From Isoetes taiwanensis (lineage: Eukaryota > Streptophyta > Lycopodiopsida > Isoetales > Isoetaceae), in NCBI GenBank assembly GCA_021234155.1, contig JAJEKV010000216.1, positions 1 to 64,000 on the forward strand: a stretch of 64,000 nucleotides of DNA, written 5' to 3'. Shown one piece after another: positions 47,638 to 59,320 of the stretch (position 1 is the stretch's first letter; every line of letters starts with the position of its first letter). A program made the translations under genes and the position numbers. Under the pieces are notes generated by a model that worked only from the letters and a program-made list of their open reading frames with translations, searched no databases and was not told where the DNA came from.

Positions 47638-49730
47638 AAAAAAAGTTAAATCTATACCTAAATTCTCTGAACTAACTATAGAACATATCCTCAGAGTAAA
47701 ACTCGACGGAATCGACAATATCTCCTTCCCTAAACCTGTCAAACGCAAATAACAAACAGTTAAAGAGTGCAAAAATCAACAAAAATAGATAAAAACTTGG
47801 CAAAAATCTTGAGGATTTGTCTTTTACGCTCCAACTCCAGTAATACTAGTCTCTGATACAACTAAGCAACAAGAATCAGCAACAAAAAGCCCAACTGCTA
47901 CAAAAATCTCCATCAAACACCAAAATGCCTTCAACGCTTCTTTCGAGCAAGCGCCTTCATCCTGCTAGCTTTGCTCGACGGATCTCACAGAGGTCTGCAC
48001 TGGTGCCTCGATGCATGCATGGCGCAGAGAGAGGGAAAAAAATGCGAAGAAAGAAAGGGAAGAAAACAAATCTCCCCTATTTCTATATCGTTGGGGAAGG
48101 ACAATCCTTGATTCCTATTGCTGGTCGCGGGACCCCACATGGAAACCAGAATCAAGTTCCAATTGCCCTTTCCCCATACAATATAGAAATAGGGTCAATT
48201 TTTGGCCGCGTGTATTTCTATATTGACACATGTCATCGCCTAATAACCGGAAAGGGTTGGGTGCCCCGATTCCGGGTGACAAGTTAGACCGATCACTCCA
48301 TGTTTTTCACTTGTAATTTTTTGGAGCACTTGTTCGGCTTTAAAGGCCAACTTAGATTTTTTATAAGACAACTCAAAAGTTTTTTAGTTGTAAAGATCAA
48401 CTGAAAGTGAGTTTTTAGTTAAAGACCAACTCAATGTTTTCATAAGACTCAGGTTTTCAATACTCAGAGTTACCACAATGCACATTCGAAATTAAATACA
48501 TCAAAGTTATCACTCTATCAAAGTTACATCAGTACTCAAAGTTACCAGAGCAAACATTATAGATTCAATACATCAAAATTACTAGAGTTTATTATTAGTA
48601 TTAAGGACTCAAAGTTATCACAGTTCATTAATACGGTTCAAGACAGTTGATTAACATAGTTCAAACATTCAAATGTACAGATTTGACTGCAGATTCCAGA
48701 TTAGAAGACATTCCACTTTCCACATTGCAGGTGCAAACTCATTTCCTATAAACCATAAGCAATTAAAATAAAAAATTATAAAGAAACTAAGAAATTCAAC
48801 TACTTAAAGATATTTTATAAGAGAGCCAGCTTCCAACATGAATCACAATATTCTTGATTTTATTATCTGAAATACTCACGCTTCCAGATGAAGCAGCATT
48901 TTCTATAGGGTCAAAGAAGTATTTCTTCAAATCAGGCTTTTGTTTTAACACCAGATCCAAATCTTTCATGTATGAATCATCTATTTCAACCGGCACTCGA
49001 CTACTAGAACCTGCAGTAACAGCATGCATAGAATCTGAAGCATCCAAGTTGTTCGTGATATCACGCAGAGGATTTCCAAATGAAGAACATAAACCAGCCG
49101 CCTTTCCGTGATTCCCACACAATGCAAAGATTCAAGTTTTTAACATTATTCAAAAAGACTCTCCATATATCTTACCAAGATTCGGAATGTCCATAGCAGA
49201 AGTTCGTGTGACAACTCCACTCTGATCATAATGCTGATACGATCCAGGATTCTTATGACCCACTTCATGCCGACTTCAATAGGCACACCGACACCGACAT
49301 CACAGAATTGCGGTACTCTTGTAGCTTTTTGTTGGTGAAATTTCCATCTATCTCATGAGACCTCAACCATGCCTTTCAGCCAAGTAGACATGGTTTTGAA
49401 TGGCATATGATTCAGATTATACCATATATCTTTTCCTGGGGCAATTAATTGCCTGTAAAAAGATGAATTTGCCACCATACTTATCATTGACCTCATACTT
49501 TGGTAGGAGGTACTCTAAATGCCTCAACACTTACGACATCGATTCATAGATCACGGGCTCTCTGAAATCCTCAAGTTTGCACTTGTTGATTACGCCACAC
49601 CAGTTCTTATTATGGTCTCACAATACTCTAGATATTTATTCACAAAGTCCTTTCCAATGAAAACCGAAAGTCTCAGGCCCTACATAATTCCTCGGCACCC
49701 ATGAATTAAAAATCGACATACAATAGAATG
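47638..49730 (-). mobile_element. 2.1 kb tyrosine-recombinase-like module, copy B
   Basis: Present in composite copies B and C, absent from A, where about 230 bp including the FCP1 motif-I exon occupy the same place. The left junction follows 'gagccatgctca'; the right junction precedes 'ttaaattccgtgttagg'. The module has no terminal inverted repeats that I can see, as expected for Crypton-like elements. It contains the minus-strand gene at 48,796-49,450, a CAAAGTTA-rich tract (48,465-48,625) and a plus-strand frame of 120 codons (47,925-48,287) that copy C does not preserve. Confidence 0.5.
48796..49450 (-). pseudogene. tyrosine-recombinase-like protein (Crypton/DUF3504-like), copy B
   Basis: The open 3' part (48,796-49,122, 108 codons) reads LCSSFGNPLRDITNNLDASD, VPVEIDDSYMKDLDLVLKQK and FDPIENAASSGSVS, nearly identical to copy C. 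Upstream, the recombinase core is shifted in several places: FTNK near 49,350 and, in another frame, GHKNPGSYQHYDQ near 49,250. See copy C for the better reading. Confidence 0.5.
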
Positions 49731-50450
49731 TGATTTAAATTCCGTGTTAGGCAAGAATGTGCACAAGAGAGAACACGCTAACTCAAGATACGGAAGATTA
49801 AAAAAAAAATGAGATGAAATTCGATTTAGGAAAGGGGTGTTTCTGCAGGCCGGGGTTGGCATTTGTTAAAGAAGGCTGATATTTTGGTCATCACTCACAT
49901 CTAAGAATCTACCATTGATGGACCTCAGATCACGCAATGTTTTTGCCATAAAACCTAAGTTTGTTTACTGATCGGGAGCATTGTTTGGTCTCTTCCACAA
50001 ACACCCTACTGAACCAGACAAAGGATTGTTTGTGAAACCATTAGTTGTGGTAAAGAGTATCCAGAGTACTATGGCAATACAGTCCTAATCAATGGTGAAA
50101 GATACAAGGCCACTTTGAATCTTGTAGGAAGCTTTATATGCCCTTGCTCTTAGACATCAGTTGTATCTTGTGATAAATTTCTTGTCATGGAACTCATTCC
50201 CTGGCTTAGTAGTTTCAAAGTTGCTGCAGATGCTATAAGTTATGTGAAAGAGCGCCCAATGAATAATGAAGCAGATGGCATATGGGAGCAGGTTGAAAAG
50301 ATTTTGCTGGCTAACTATGGCAATAACTTGGTTGCGCTGCTTTCTAAGTTCAATCAGTATAGCAGGGAATGGAGAAATTGCCAAATTGTTATTGGCTTCA
50401 GGAGTGGCCTATTGTTGGTACAAACTTTAACTAATGTATATATTCTCTAA
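49731..50450 (+). pseudogene. FCP1/NIF-type HAD phosphatase-like exons, copy B
   Basis: It starts inside the exon just after motif I (ttaaattccgtg), so motif I is absent. The PGLAFVKEG and WSS segments are damaged near 49,860-49,900. From 50,187 the C-terminal part is intact for 87 codons: MELIPWLSSFKVAADAISYV, IWEQVEKILLANYGNNLVAL, LSKFNQYSREWRNCQIVIGF. This is the cleanest reading of the C-terminus. Confidence 0.65.
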
Positions 50451-50524
50451 TTGTAAATATATGCCTTTTTTTTTTGTTATTCAAAGTGTATATAAGTACT
50501 TGTTTTGGTACAAGTGTTTATGTT

Positions 50525-52240
50525 GTTTATAAGTTTTAGTGTCTAGATACATATTTAAGTGATCTTAATTTGCTTTGTAGATGAAGGGACTAGTGTGCAA
50601 AAGACTATTAAGTTGTTAAGGGAAAGAATTTTGTTGCACCCAAAAGTTCAAACCAAAATGGAACTTGAATGCAAGTACATTGGATTGGGGACTCATCATC
50701 GTCGCCATACCACTCTTCCTGGAATTTGGGAAAAAGGGAGAACGAGATCAAATGCAAAATCGGTTGGTAGCAAATCATTTGGTGCATAGTCCTTGGGGAA
50801 AGCCAATTGCACTTAGGATGAGGTGGGTTGCCACTGGCATATGCAGTTCCAGTAGCATGGACTACGATTTTGGAGAGCACTTCTATAGCCAATTGAAAGA
50901 AAGGAAGGCATGATGCAATTGTCATAAGATATAAGCCTCCTGATGATATTTTGAAAGTAGTTCATGAATCATGAACCTATGATGTAAATGTATTGTATTT
51001 ATTTGTACCGTATGAATATAATAAACCAATTTTCCATGAAAATATGTTCATGTCTTATCTCTTATCTTCATGTTTATGCATTAAATTTATTCGATTCTAA
51101 TCAAATTTGGATACACAAGTTATTTCAATGTACATTGATGTACAATGGATGTACATTGATGTACACATGTACATTCATATTCACATATTTGAGTTAGTCC
51201 ATGACATCTACAATTGTTGGAAGTTGTGATAGTAATGACTCATGAACTTCGTCTGGCAAATGAAATACTGTGGTTGCCCCCTTTAGCTTGTGAATTACTT
51301 TGTTGAATTGTATTCTAATCCCAATCACGGATTCTGCAAGTACCAAAACAGTCTTACCAGGAAGCAGTTTATACTAGTTGTAGTAGCCTGTGAAGACCAA
51401 GGACCAATCGGCCTATTAGCATGTTGAGAAACTATAGAGACGGAAGCATGCACTTCTAAATTACTCATGGATAGAAAAGTGGATAGATATTGTCTTGCAT
51501 TCAGCATGTCAAAATATCTTACAATGCCATCTATCATGATTGGCTAATGAAGCAATTTTAATAGTATTAGCTGCTCTAAGTCAAAAAATAGAATAGTACA
51601 AGCTAAGAGCCATGTAATCACATAAATTCATAGACGGATGCACGGACCCGCCATGTGGCATTGTATCATTCTCGCCAAGTAAATTAAAATCTTTTTTTTA
51701 TCCCTAATTAAAAAAAAAAACATTTAATAGTACTAGAAGCTACGCAAGGCAAAGTAAGAGGTCCATAATTGGGTTGGGTTTTTGGGGGGGGGTAAGGGCT
51801 AGGCAAAAGTATGGTCTTGTGGATTCAGGTTGGCTAACGATCATTGCCATCTATGATGTAAGGTTGACATGCCTAAATTGACTAAGGGAGGATTTTGAAG
51901 AAGCTTTAAATAAAAATCATTAATTCCAAGATAAAGCACTGCGAATATTTACCCATTCTTGGTAAATACGCAATCTTAATGTTTACCAAAGGTTTGGTTC
52001 CAAAAAAGAGTTGGAAGCAACTTTTAGTTGCCAATGCATGCTTGGCCTAAAAGAACATATCTGCAACCAACGTTCCAGAAAATATGTGCAACCATTATGT
52101 GCACAATGGTACATTCTACCAAGCGTTTTTGAAGTTACATTTTTTATGTACAAAACTGAAGTCATGTAAGTGTGCCAGCCTCCTCTGAAACCCTTTTGAC
52201 TTTGCTGATCAGCAACGAACTGTTAAATGAGGCATCATAG
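50525..52240 (+). repeat. block X, copy 3, adjoining the kinase gene
   Basis: Direct relative of 44,775-45,419 in its first part and inverted relative of 2,300-4,740 overall. It lacks the about 460 bp at 44,315-44,775 and the about 600 bp at 3,236-3,850. Its right edge overlaps the last ten or so codons of the kinase gene, so the ancestral duplicated piece included the kinase 3' end. Confidence 0.85.
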
Positions 52241-53165
52241 CCTGCCATAGTTTGGAGAAGGGATTTTTAGGCTGAACACATTTCCTATGCAAATGGGACA
52301 TTCTTCCTTTCTGACATGAAGTTGCACTTGAACAGTGTTTAACGATCCATGGATGAGATAAAATTTGCTCCAAAGATATTCTGTCCTCTGGTTTGGGCTT
52401 CAACATAGCCAAAACAAGGTCTGTGGCGTCCTTTGCAACAGGACAATCTAAATACCACACAGCAAAATCCTGGCCTTCACACAGTAGTTTTTTAAGCTCA
52501 TCATTGCTCAACCTTGGAAAGGCCATGTTGCCACTGAGTGACTCATATAAAATCAACCCTAAACCCCAAATATCCACTTCCTTAGAGCACCGTTGGCGCC
52601 AAACCTCTGGTGCAACATAACGTGGAGCTCCTACTATGTCTGTAAAACAAGGATCATCAGCAGAAAAGAACCCAGAGCGTCCGAAATCTGAAACCCTAAC
52701 ATCATAGGGTTTCCCGGCCACCAGAATATTGTCCGACTTGAGATCTCTGTGCACAATTCCATTGGCATGTAAAACCTGTATATGCTGTGCTAGGTTTCTT
52801 ATAAGAAGCGCTGATTCCTTTTGGGAGAGTTTACCTTTCTTTTCAATTCTAGACGCCAAGCTACAATGACATAGTTCCATGATCAAATGCCAAAAACCTT
52901 CATCTATGATTACCCCTTCCAAATGCACAAAGCCGGAGCAGCCGGAAAGTTTCCGCATAATCTCGATCTCTTTTTCGACCTCTGCCTCTCCCATTGCGTT
53001 TTTTCCTATTCTGGAAATGGTTTTGCACGCAAATTGCTTCCTGCTGCTTTTACTCCGGCAAAGAAAGACTGTGGCTGCTCCTCCGCTGCCAATTTTCTTG
53101 AGCACATCGTAACGCTCTAGAAGATTGGGATAGTCCTTGCTCAAATCCGTCGTATTCTTCTTCAT
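52209..53165 (-). CDS. serine/threonine protein kinase, CDPK/PEP-carboxylase-kinase-like
   Basis: An intact intron-free frame of 318 residues. I place the start at the ATG at 53,163-53,165 because the extra upstream codons would begin with GTG. The kinase domain covers about residues 19-274: glycine loop IGSGGAATVF (25-34), ATP lysine K48 (FACK), C-helix Glu near 64, gatekeeper M96, catalytic HRDLKSDN (139-146), DFG (160-162), APE (185-187), VDIWGLG (197-203) and RISLEQILSHPWI (262-274). All catalytic residues are present, so it should be active and phosphorylate Ser/Thr (HRDLKSDN type). The subdomains resemble plant CDPK-related kinases, but there is no autoinhibitory or EF-hand region, only a 44-residue Cys/His/Lys-rich tail, as in PEP-carboxylase kinases of similar length. 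The substrate is unknown. The stop lies at the edge of block X. Confidence 0.93.
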   Translation of the reverse strand: MKKNTTDLSKDYPNLLERYDVLKKIGSGGAATVFLCRSKSSRKQFACKTISRIGKNAMGEAEVEKEIEIMRKLSGCSGFVHLEGVIIDEGFWHLIMELCHCSLASRIEKKGKLSQKESALLIRNLAQHIQVLHANGIVHRDLKSDNILVAGKPYDVRVSDFGRSGFFSADDPCFTDIVGAPRYVAPEVWRQRCSKEVDIWGLGLILYESLSGNMAFPRLSNDELKKLLCEGQDFAVWYLDCPVAKDATDLVLAMLKPKPEDRISLEQILSHPWIVKHCSSATSCQKGRMSHLHRKCVQPKNPFSKLWQAMMPHLTVRC

Positions 53166-53232
53166 TCCGACAAGCACAAGCGAGCGAAACCTAAAGAAAC
53201 TGAATGAATGAACGAAACAAAGAGCCCGTGCC

Positions 53233-53240
53233 CTTTTATT
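53233..53240 (-). promoter_or_regulatory. candidate TATA box of the kinase gene
   Basis: AATAAAAG on the minus strand, about 70 bp upstream of the ATG, would place transcription start about 40 bp before the coding region. String match and position only. Confidence 0.4.
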
Positions 53241-53872
53241 GACTGCCCGGACGTTGCCTTTTTTTCTACACTAAAAATAGACACCACGCTTCTCCAGATA
53301 GCTTTCTATTTGTCCGCAAGAAATGCATGGAAAAGGCTGGTCAACGTCCGGCCGAAAATAGTTTGGCATATTCTAGCAGAATATACCTTCAGAAAATAAC
53401 CCGATACCTTTTGTTACGTGCTCTTATTTAGACAATAATTTGCTGAGCGCTATAAATATCGGAACATCATTAAACCGCTGTATATTTGTGGTACATTCGG
53501 GTTTTTGAGATGTTTAAACCACATCACAAAAGAAACTACACGGCATTTTTGTGGACATGGCAAATTTTTTTGTGATCTAGGGTTGGCTTCAACACGGGCA
53601 CGTTCGATATTTTACAGCGTTGGGTAATTTGCATGTAACATGTTTTATGGTCTTGAGGCGGAAAAGGAAGTGAAAACAAACTAGACTAGCCTTGTCTAGG
53701 TTTTTTTGGAAGTCCCGGGTCCTAGGGCATCACTAGGGGCATATTAGTTATAGAGGAAAGCCATGCCAAAAAGTTCCCCTTTAGTCTACAAATTACTTCT
53801 CGCACCATGGCTTATGCTATACTGAAGCAAATAGAACATGTTAAGGTTACATAGACGACCAAATTCTTGTAC

Positions 53873-53985
53873 ATAAGAATGTCCTTTTACAGGACATTCG
53901 GTGTAGAAGCCACCGACGACGCTAGCGCGTTAAGCGCGGAGGTGTGGTCGACATTATCTTGAATGTCGTAAAAGGACATTCTTAT
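53873..53985. mobile_element. 113-bp foldback/MITE-like element
   Basis: The left arm ataagaatgtccttttac aggacattc (53,873-53,899) is mirrored by gaatgtc gtaaaaggacattcttat (53,961-53,985); the arms differ by a 2-bp indel. The short GC-rich centre holds gcgcg words. No clear target duplication was seen. Confidence 0.6.
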
Positions 53986-55893
53986 AACGGAAGGTTGTGT
54001 TAGGGTTTATTCCGCGACTCGGCTATGGCAATGGCACCTGCTCCACTCCGGGCTACCGCTCCTAGCTTTCTTCCTTTCGAAGCTTTACGCAGGCGGCGAC
54101 TCGTGATGGTGTAACAAAGCTTTCTTCCTTTCAAAGCTTTTCTTTCTTCTCTCTTTTCGGCGCTTTTTTACGCTTTTCTTTCTTTTCTTTTCTTTTTTTT
54201 CTTCTTTAAGGTTTTCTTTTTGAAGCTTATGCAATTATATCGTACATTTAATCACTTATCCTCGGTCGAATCCTTCAAAAATCTGTGGCCTTCTCTCAAT
54301 GATCTCCGACCTAATCGATTTCCATCCTCATCTACATCCCTAATTAGTCTTTCGAGTTTGGCAGAAACTAAATCATCCTGCGTGTGTCGTTTTCTTGGTC
54401 GAAAGCAAAGATCTTGTGAGTCAATTACTTGGCAGGTCGCTTCGAGTTGGATCCTAAAAACTTAAACCTAGAAGCGGGCTCTTCCATGCGCTCGAGCTTC
54501 ATGTTGGGAGAAACCCTCAAAATCTGCAAGCATTGGGAAAGGGGAATGTAAGGAATCTGTTGCTGGAGCTTTGGACCCGGGTTCAATTCCCTGGGCAGTA
54601 AATGTTCAATGTTCTGTAAAATTAAAACAAGAAAGCAGAATGCGAGTCAAAATGCAGGTAGAAATCTTAGAATGCAAGTAAGAATCTGGGAATGCAAGCA
54701 GTATGTTGAGTAAAAACTTAGAATGCAAAGAAGGGGACATTCCGGTAAAGAATATATGGCACGTGGTGGCAGCTCATTGGCAGATTGGACAGAATGAACC
54801 CTAACCAAACTTTACGTGTAAAGAATGCCAAGTTCTTTTATAGAGATGGAGAGTTTTTGTATGTAATGCTTTCTTGTTGTTTTGTTTGAAAAACTTTTCT
54901 TGTCTCCACACCAATACGCTTGACTCCATCCACAGTCACCATTCCGGTGCTTTGTTTGAAACCTCTTCTTTGTCTCTCTGCACAAATATGCTTCACTCCT
55001 TCTAGAACTACCATTCCCAGGCGCCAAGCCCCTCGCCACGATTCTTTGCATGACGATCGGAGCATTTTTTTTTTTCTTTTCGCTCCTTCTTTCTCTTCAT
55101 GCTTGTTTGTGTTTTACAAAGCAAGCATAGATGCATGTAATTTTTCAAGACATTTGAATCTCAATGGTTGTGGAAAACGCTTTATGTGCAAGAGGAAGGA
55201 AGCCCCTTTTGTAGCTCTTCTTACTTGCTTTGCTTTTTATACTCCATAAAGAACAAACTTTTGATGTTTTTTTTCTTTTCTGTTGCCTCGGGAACTTTTG
55301 CCAAGGTTTATAAAGTTTAATGCCAGAAGGTAATTGTTGCTTGAAATGAGTTTTAGAGAAATACTTTGGGAATGCTAACTCAATTTCGCAGATGATGCAT
55401 GCCTAGTCAAGAAAAGCGGTAGGCTTCTTCCCAAAGAATAATTTCAACGTCCGGATGCTACAATACGACCATCCTATCAAAAACCGATTCCCTTTAGCAC
55501 AACCGATGGCTATTCCACAAAATTTGTTACTTGGGTAAAAGCTTTGCCTCAAATCTCTCCCTCCATCGGCTATGCATGTCTCCAAGTAAGCAGCTGCCAT
55601 CATCGATTCCACAAACCCTAACCGTGCCCTAATTTCGGTTGTCTCGAATTTCATGAGAAAAGGGCTTTCATTATAAGCCCTTGGATCTTTCTGAATTAAA
55701 AACAGGGCTTTCTTTGTATCTGATCGTAACCATTGAGGAGGATGAAACAAAATTGCACGAATTGCATGCAAAAATTTGGTGCACTCTAGATGTCTTGATT
55801 AGTATGCCTGCAATACCCATGAAATCATATGAAAACCATGCCAAAAAGCGTATAAAATCACAAAAAAAAACCCCTGTTATAATGCTAGATATT
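53986..55893. other. intergenic, no gene supported
   Basis: Contains a pyrimidine-rich stretch (54,120-54,240) with the word ctttcttcctttc.aagctttt twice, degenerate 'gaatgcaagtaagaatct' words (54,640-54,730) and the tandem duplication above. A minus-strand frame at 55,403-55,771 (122 codons) has no recognised domain. It may be part of a decayed gene. Confidence 0.4.
54880..55025 (+). repeat. tandem duplication, about 72 bp
   Basis: Two diverged units begin tttgtttgaaa (54,885 and 54,952) and share ctt.tctttgtctc.., 'cgctt/gctt.actcc' and accattcc..g. They lie just before a T-rich run at 55,065. Confidence 0.65.
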
Positions 55894-58180
55894 ACTTCTG
55901 AACCTAGCATTCTAAACAGGTTATGCTCAAATTGCAACATAGACTACATTAGACTAAATAACCCGTGAATATATGTACTACATGAATGTGCATGAATTAG
56001 TGCCGTACGATGATGATGCCGTGATCAAATACCAAACTAAGAAACGAATCGCATCCTCAAAAGATTCCTAAAAGGTGTATTATCCCCTTCAAAGATCTCT
56101 TTCGTTAGTAACCTCTTTATGACAGCCCCAGCGCCATCATGTTCCCCTTTGCCATGGCATGACGCAAACCTTGACTATCATTAGCTTGATAAAACCTTCC
56201 TAAATAGTAAAAAGGCCTTCGAGGATTTGAACTGTGATGCACATCCATCGGACCGTAAAAATATGTTTTGAATATTTTACACCTTTACTTATCAAATAAT
56301 CAGCATGCTTTTGGAGGCAATGCTGTATGAATAAAGTGTCATGCTCTCGATCGTCTGACATGTAAAAATGACCTTCTTTCACAAGTTTACGATAACCAAC
56401 GATAAGATTAGGATCTTCACCTTCCTTTAAATGTCTGTAAGAGATGTGCACAAGTATTGAACATTGTTCGTTTCTCCAATGCATTGTTTAGATCTCTTGC
56501 TGAATCTTGAATGTATAATTCCCGGCGAAGTCAACGACAGACACGACCGTGTCTTTTGGAAATGTTTACAAACATTCCTTGAACTGATAAGCCTGCCATC
56601 GTGCCGTATGATTATGAGGAACGAATTGCTTTATGACTGCATCTGCATGTTCCACAAACTCATGCAAGGGAGTGTTCTTGTAAGCCAACTTCATCACATC
56701 CTTGCTTTTGACAATTGGTTTTCCCCCTTTGCCTACATCCTTTACAAAAGACTCTTTGACCTGCAACATAATAGACTAGTCAGCCATGCATGCATTAACC
56801 AAAATATATAGTTGGTCAATCGGTCAATCCTAGATCATTCCACAAAAAACATAGGCTAGAATTAGAGGGCAAATACACTAGCAAAACAGAATTAACTATT
56901 CAATTGACAAAAGAAAATTGATTACAAATTTTAAAAGACTATCAATGAAACGATAAATTTCTAGCAAAAGATAACAAGCAATTACATACCTATGTCTCTT
57001 CTAGTAAGTGAGTGGGATCATTATTATGATTTGCTAGTTTTTGACCCGTTACTATGTCTCCTCAATTTAATCACCTGCCTTTTATTTGGAGAGACTCTAG
57101 TTTCAGAAATCCAAAAGTTGTAACAGTCTGCCTATCAGATCTGCTCTTCCTCTTGAACATAGACCAAGGTCCTCCAAATTCAACGCGATTCCTTTTGTCC
57201 AACACAGCATAGACAGCCCTTCTCTTCATGTTCAAGGCCTTTGCAACCTCATTGATCGATTGCTATATGAATTGACAACCATCATCAAAGTAGATGATCC
57301 GCTTGGTTAACATCTATAGTCCTGCCACGTTTTTTGCTTTAAAGAGTCTCTTTCACATTCTCAACAACATGCTTGTATACATTAAGTGCCTTATTCCCAA
57401 TGATGTCAAATTCAGGTAACTGTTCAATAGCCCTGTATATGACTTCCTTTCTATCATCAGAATCCAAATTCAAGCATACCTCATTGATGAAATCCACAAT
57501 AACCTTGGAAAGCTTTTGTTTCTTCCTAGTGTCAATCCTTCCGTGGTATTGTCTGATTGACGGCCAAACTTTTTAGAATCCTTTTCTTCTTCCTTTGCAA
57601 TTTCTTTTTGGCAGCCAATATTCTACTACATACAGTGTTAGGAGAGATACAATTGTGACCTTTGCCGCAAAAAATCTTGCTTGTTGCACAGGTCCCAGTA
57701 ATTTTATCATTCAAAATTGGAGATGATATTACCTGAGATGCCTTCAAATCAGTGGAAATTTGAGTCTGCATATCATTGGGAATGCCATCGTCTGCATCGA
57801 ATGGAATGTTGGATGTGAAATCCTAAAGCATAAGCAAGCTCACCTAGATCTTGGCCTCCAAACCGAGATATAAATTCAGCTGCATAGAGGGAAACAAAAT
57901 CCATTGAATTCCAGGCCAAGAGCTCTGGAATTTTCCAAAACAAAGAAATTTTCCATCCAGATTTTCGAAAATGATTTGGAGCTGGTAGAATCCGTCAAAA
58001 AGCGAGGGAACCATCCCACAGAATCGGATCGATGACATGGCCAACAAACTTGCTAATTGGGAGATTTTGGTTTCGTGCTCTCTGGACAAAAAGAGTCGTC
58101 ATAATTTTCTTGACGGGTTAAAATTTTCATTGAACTCAAACAATGCATCCATAAAGCACTATATGTCCAGGACATGAAAA
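55894..58180 (-). pseudogene. DDE-type transposase, composite copy C (best catalytic reading)
   Basis: Minus-strand order: ETKISQLASLLAMSSIRFCG (58,080), KKKLQRKKKR (57,600), an exon after an acceptor at 56,763 (VKESFVKDVGKGGKPIVKSK, MKLAYKNTPLHEFVEHADAV, HNHTARWQAYQFKECL), then VVDFAGNYTFKIQQEI (56,540; candidate first Asp), MHWRNEQCSILVHISY (56,484), MSDDREHDTLFIQHCLQKHA (56,360), SDGCASQFKSSKAF (56,255; candidate second Asp), and KGEHDGAGAVIKRLLTKEIF (about 56,150; candidate third acidic residue). The usual DFAENY has Gly for Glu here. Two or three frame changes and one stop remain. The copy breaks off at 55,893, so the C-terminal exons present in copy A are missing. Confidence 0.75.
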
Positions 58181-58543
58181 TTGCTCCCCAACTCCACACT
58201 TCAATCCATGGAGAGAGCAGGACCTATTGAGCTGCACCCATGGTCCTTTCCCTCGTAGGAGCCACTTTTATAGAGCGATTCTCATTTTATTTGTTGTGGC
58301 CAAGGCTTTGGCAAACGGGTTTGGTCTTCTTTGGCTCCTTGCTGAGATGCTTATTGCCCGTTTTACTTGTCTTATCTTGTCTATGAAAAACAGAATTGCA
58401 TATGGGAGATAAGTTACGTTTTAAGCAAATTTCTATTATTTCATTCTTACACACACTCATTGTATGTACTAGTAGGTATTTTGGATTTATGTGTGTGTAT
58501 TTTTTGTAGCTCTTTTTCATCTGATTGAAAATACAAGTTCTTT

Positions 58544-59278
58544 ATGTTTCGACTGAAGAGCTTCATCAATTTTGTGAGTGCCCTTCAGAACAGGAGTTCG
58601 GCAGATGTCCAGAACACTCACATAAAGGAAGAGCTAGATGGCATTATGCTTGCACGATGTCAATACATTTTTGTCCTAGTTCTGCAAGGCCCAAATGTTG
58701 ACTTGGCAATATTTGTTTTGCTGGTCCATTCAAAACCACTCTCCCGTGTCTGGTGAGTCGAAGCCTGTCAAAGGCTTTACAGTGGATGCTAAAATGATCT
58801 AAAGTTAAGTATCACCTTCAGTTTTGTTATTTATGATTTGCTTATTCTCATATAGCAATTTCCTATGCTTTGCTTATTCTCACATTGCAATTTTGCAGGT
58901 TTCATAAGCTTATGATCAATAACATGATGTTAGGGACAAATTAAGCCATGGCAGGAAGAACTTTGATGCCCCTGTCCATCATCCCAAAGTGTCTGAAACC
59001 AGTAACAACACTCCTTGCTTGTACATGGTGGCTTATATGCATGCATTCATCGATGTAGTGGTTGATGCGCAACCAAGTTCCATTTTTGTAAGTAGAACAT
59101 GATACTATCTTATTAATTCTTTGCTGATACAGTCCTCTAATACTTGTGAACCATGCAGATGACATCCACTTGGTTCACTGATGCCTATGCCAAGTCACAG
59201 AGGAATCGTCTAATAGAGGCTTTAGTTGTCGAAGGCGAGATGAATATACAAAGCATTGTTCCTGCCATGGGTAGATAA
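58544..59278 (+). CDS. three-exon gene of unknown function, copy C (clearest)
   Basis: Exon 1 (58,544-58,752) reads MFRLKSFINFVSALQNRSSA, EELDGIMLARCQYIFVLVLQ, GPNVDLAIFVLLVHSKPLSR and ends at gtgagt. Exon 2 (58,899-59,087) lies between gcag and gtaagt; its best frame gives GRKNFDAPVHHPKVSETSNN, PCLYMVAYMHAFIDVVVDAQ and PSSIF. Exon 3 (59,159-59,278) joins in frame: MTSTWFTDAYAKSQRNRLIE, ALVVEGEMNIQSIVPAMGR, then TAA. One frame change near 58,920 separates exon 1's frame from exon 2's. Splice sites are conserved in all three copies. No known domain was recognised. It is head-to-head with the transposase (gap about 360 bp), so it could be a second transposon protein or the 5' part of the FCP1-like gene before module insertion. 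Confidence 0.55.
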
Positions 59279-59320
59279 TCTCTTAGCCATGTAAATTACA
59301 GTTTATTATGAGCCATGCTC

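Noticed and set aside
52393-53120. Plus-strand frames inside the kinase gene (75-77 codons)
   Set aside because: They are antisense shadows of the conserved kinase reading frame and show no domain.
53166-53177. Kinase start four codons upstream
   Set aside because: The upstream codon is GTG. A plant nuclear gene is expected to use the ATG at 53,165, which leaves the full kinase domain intact.
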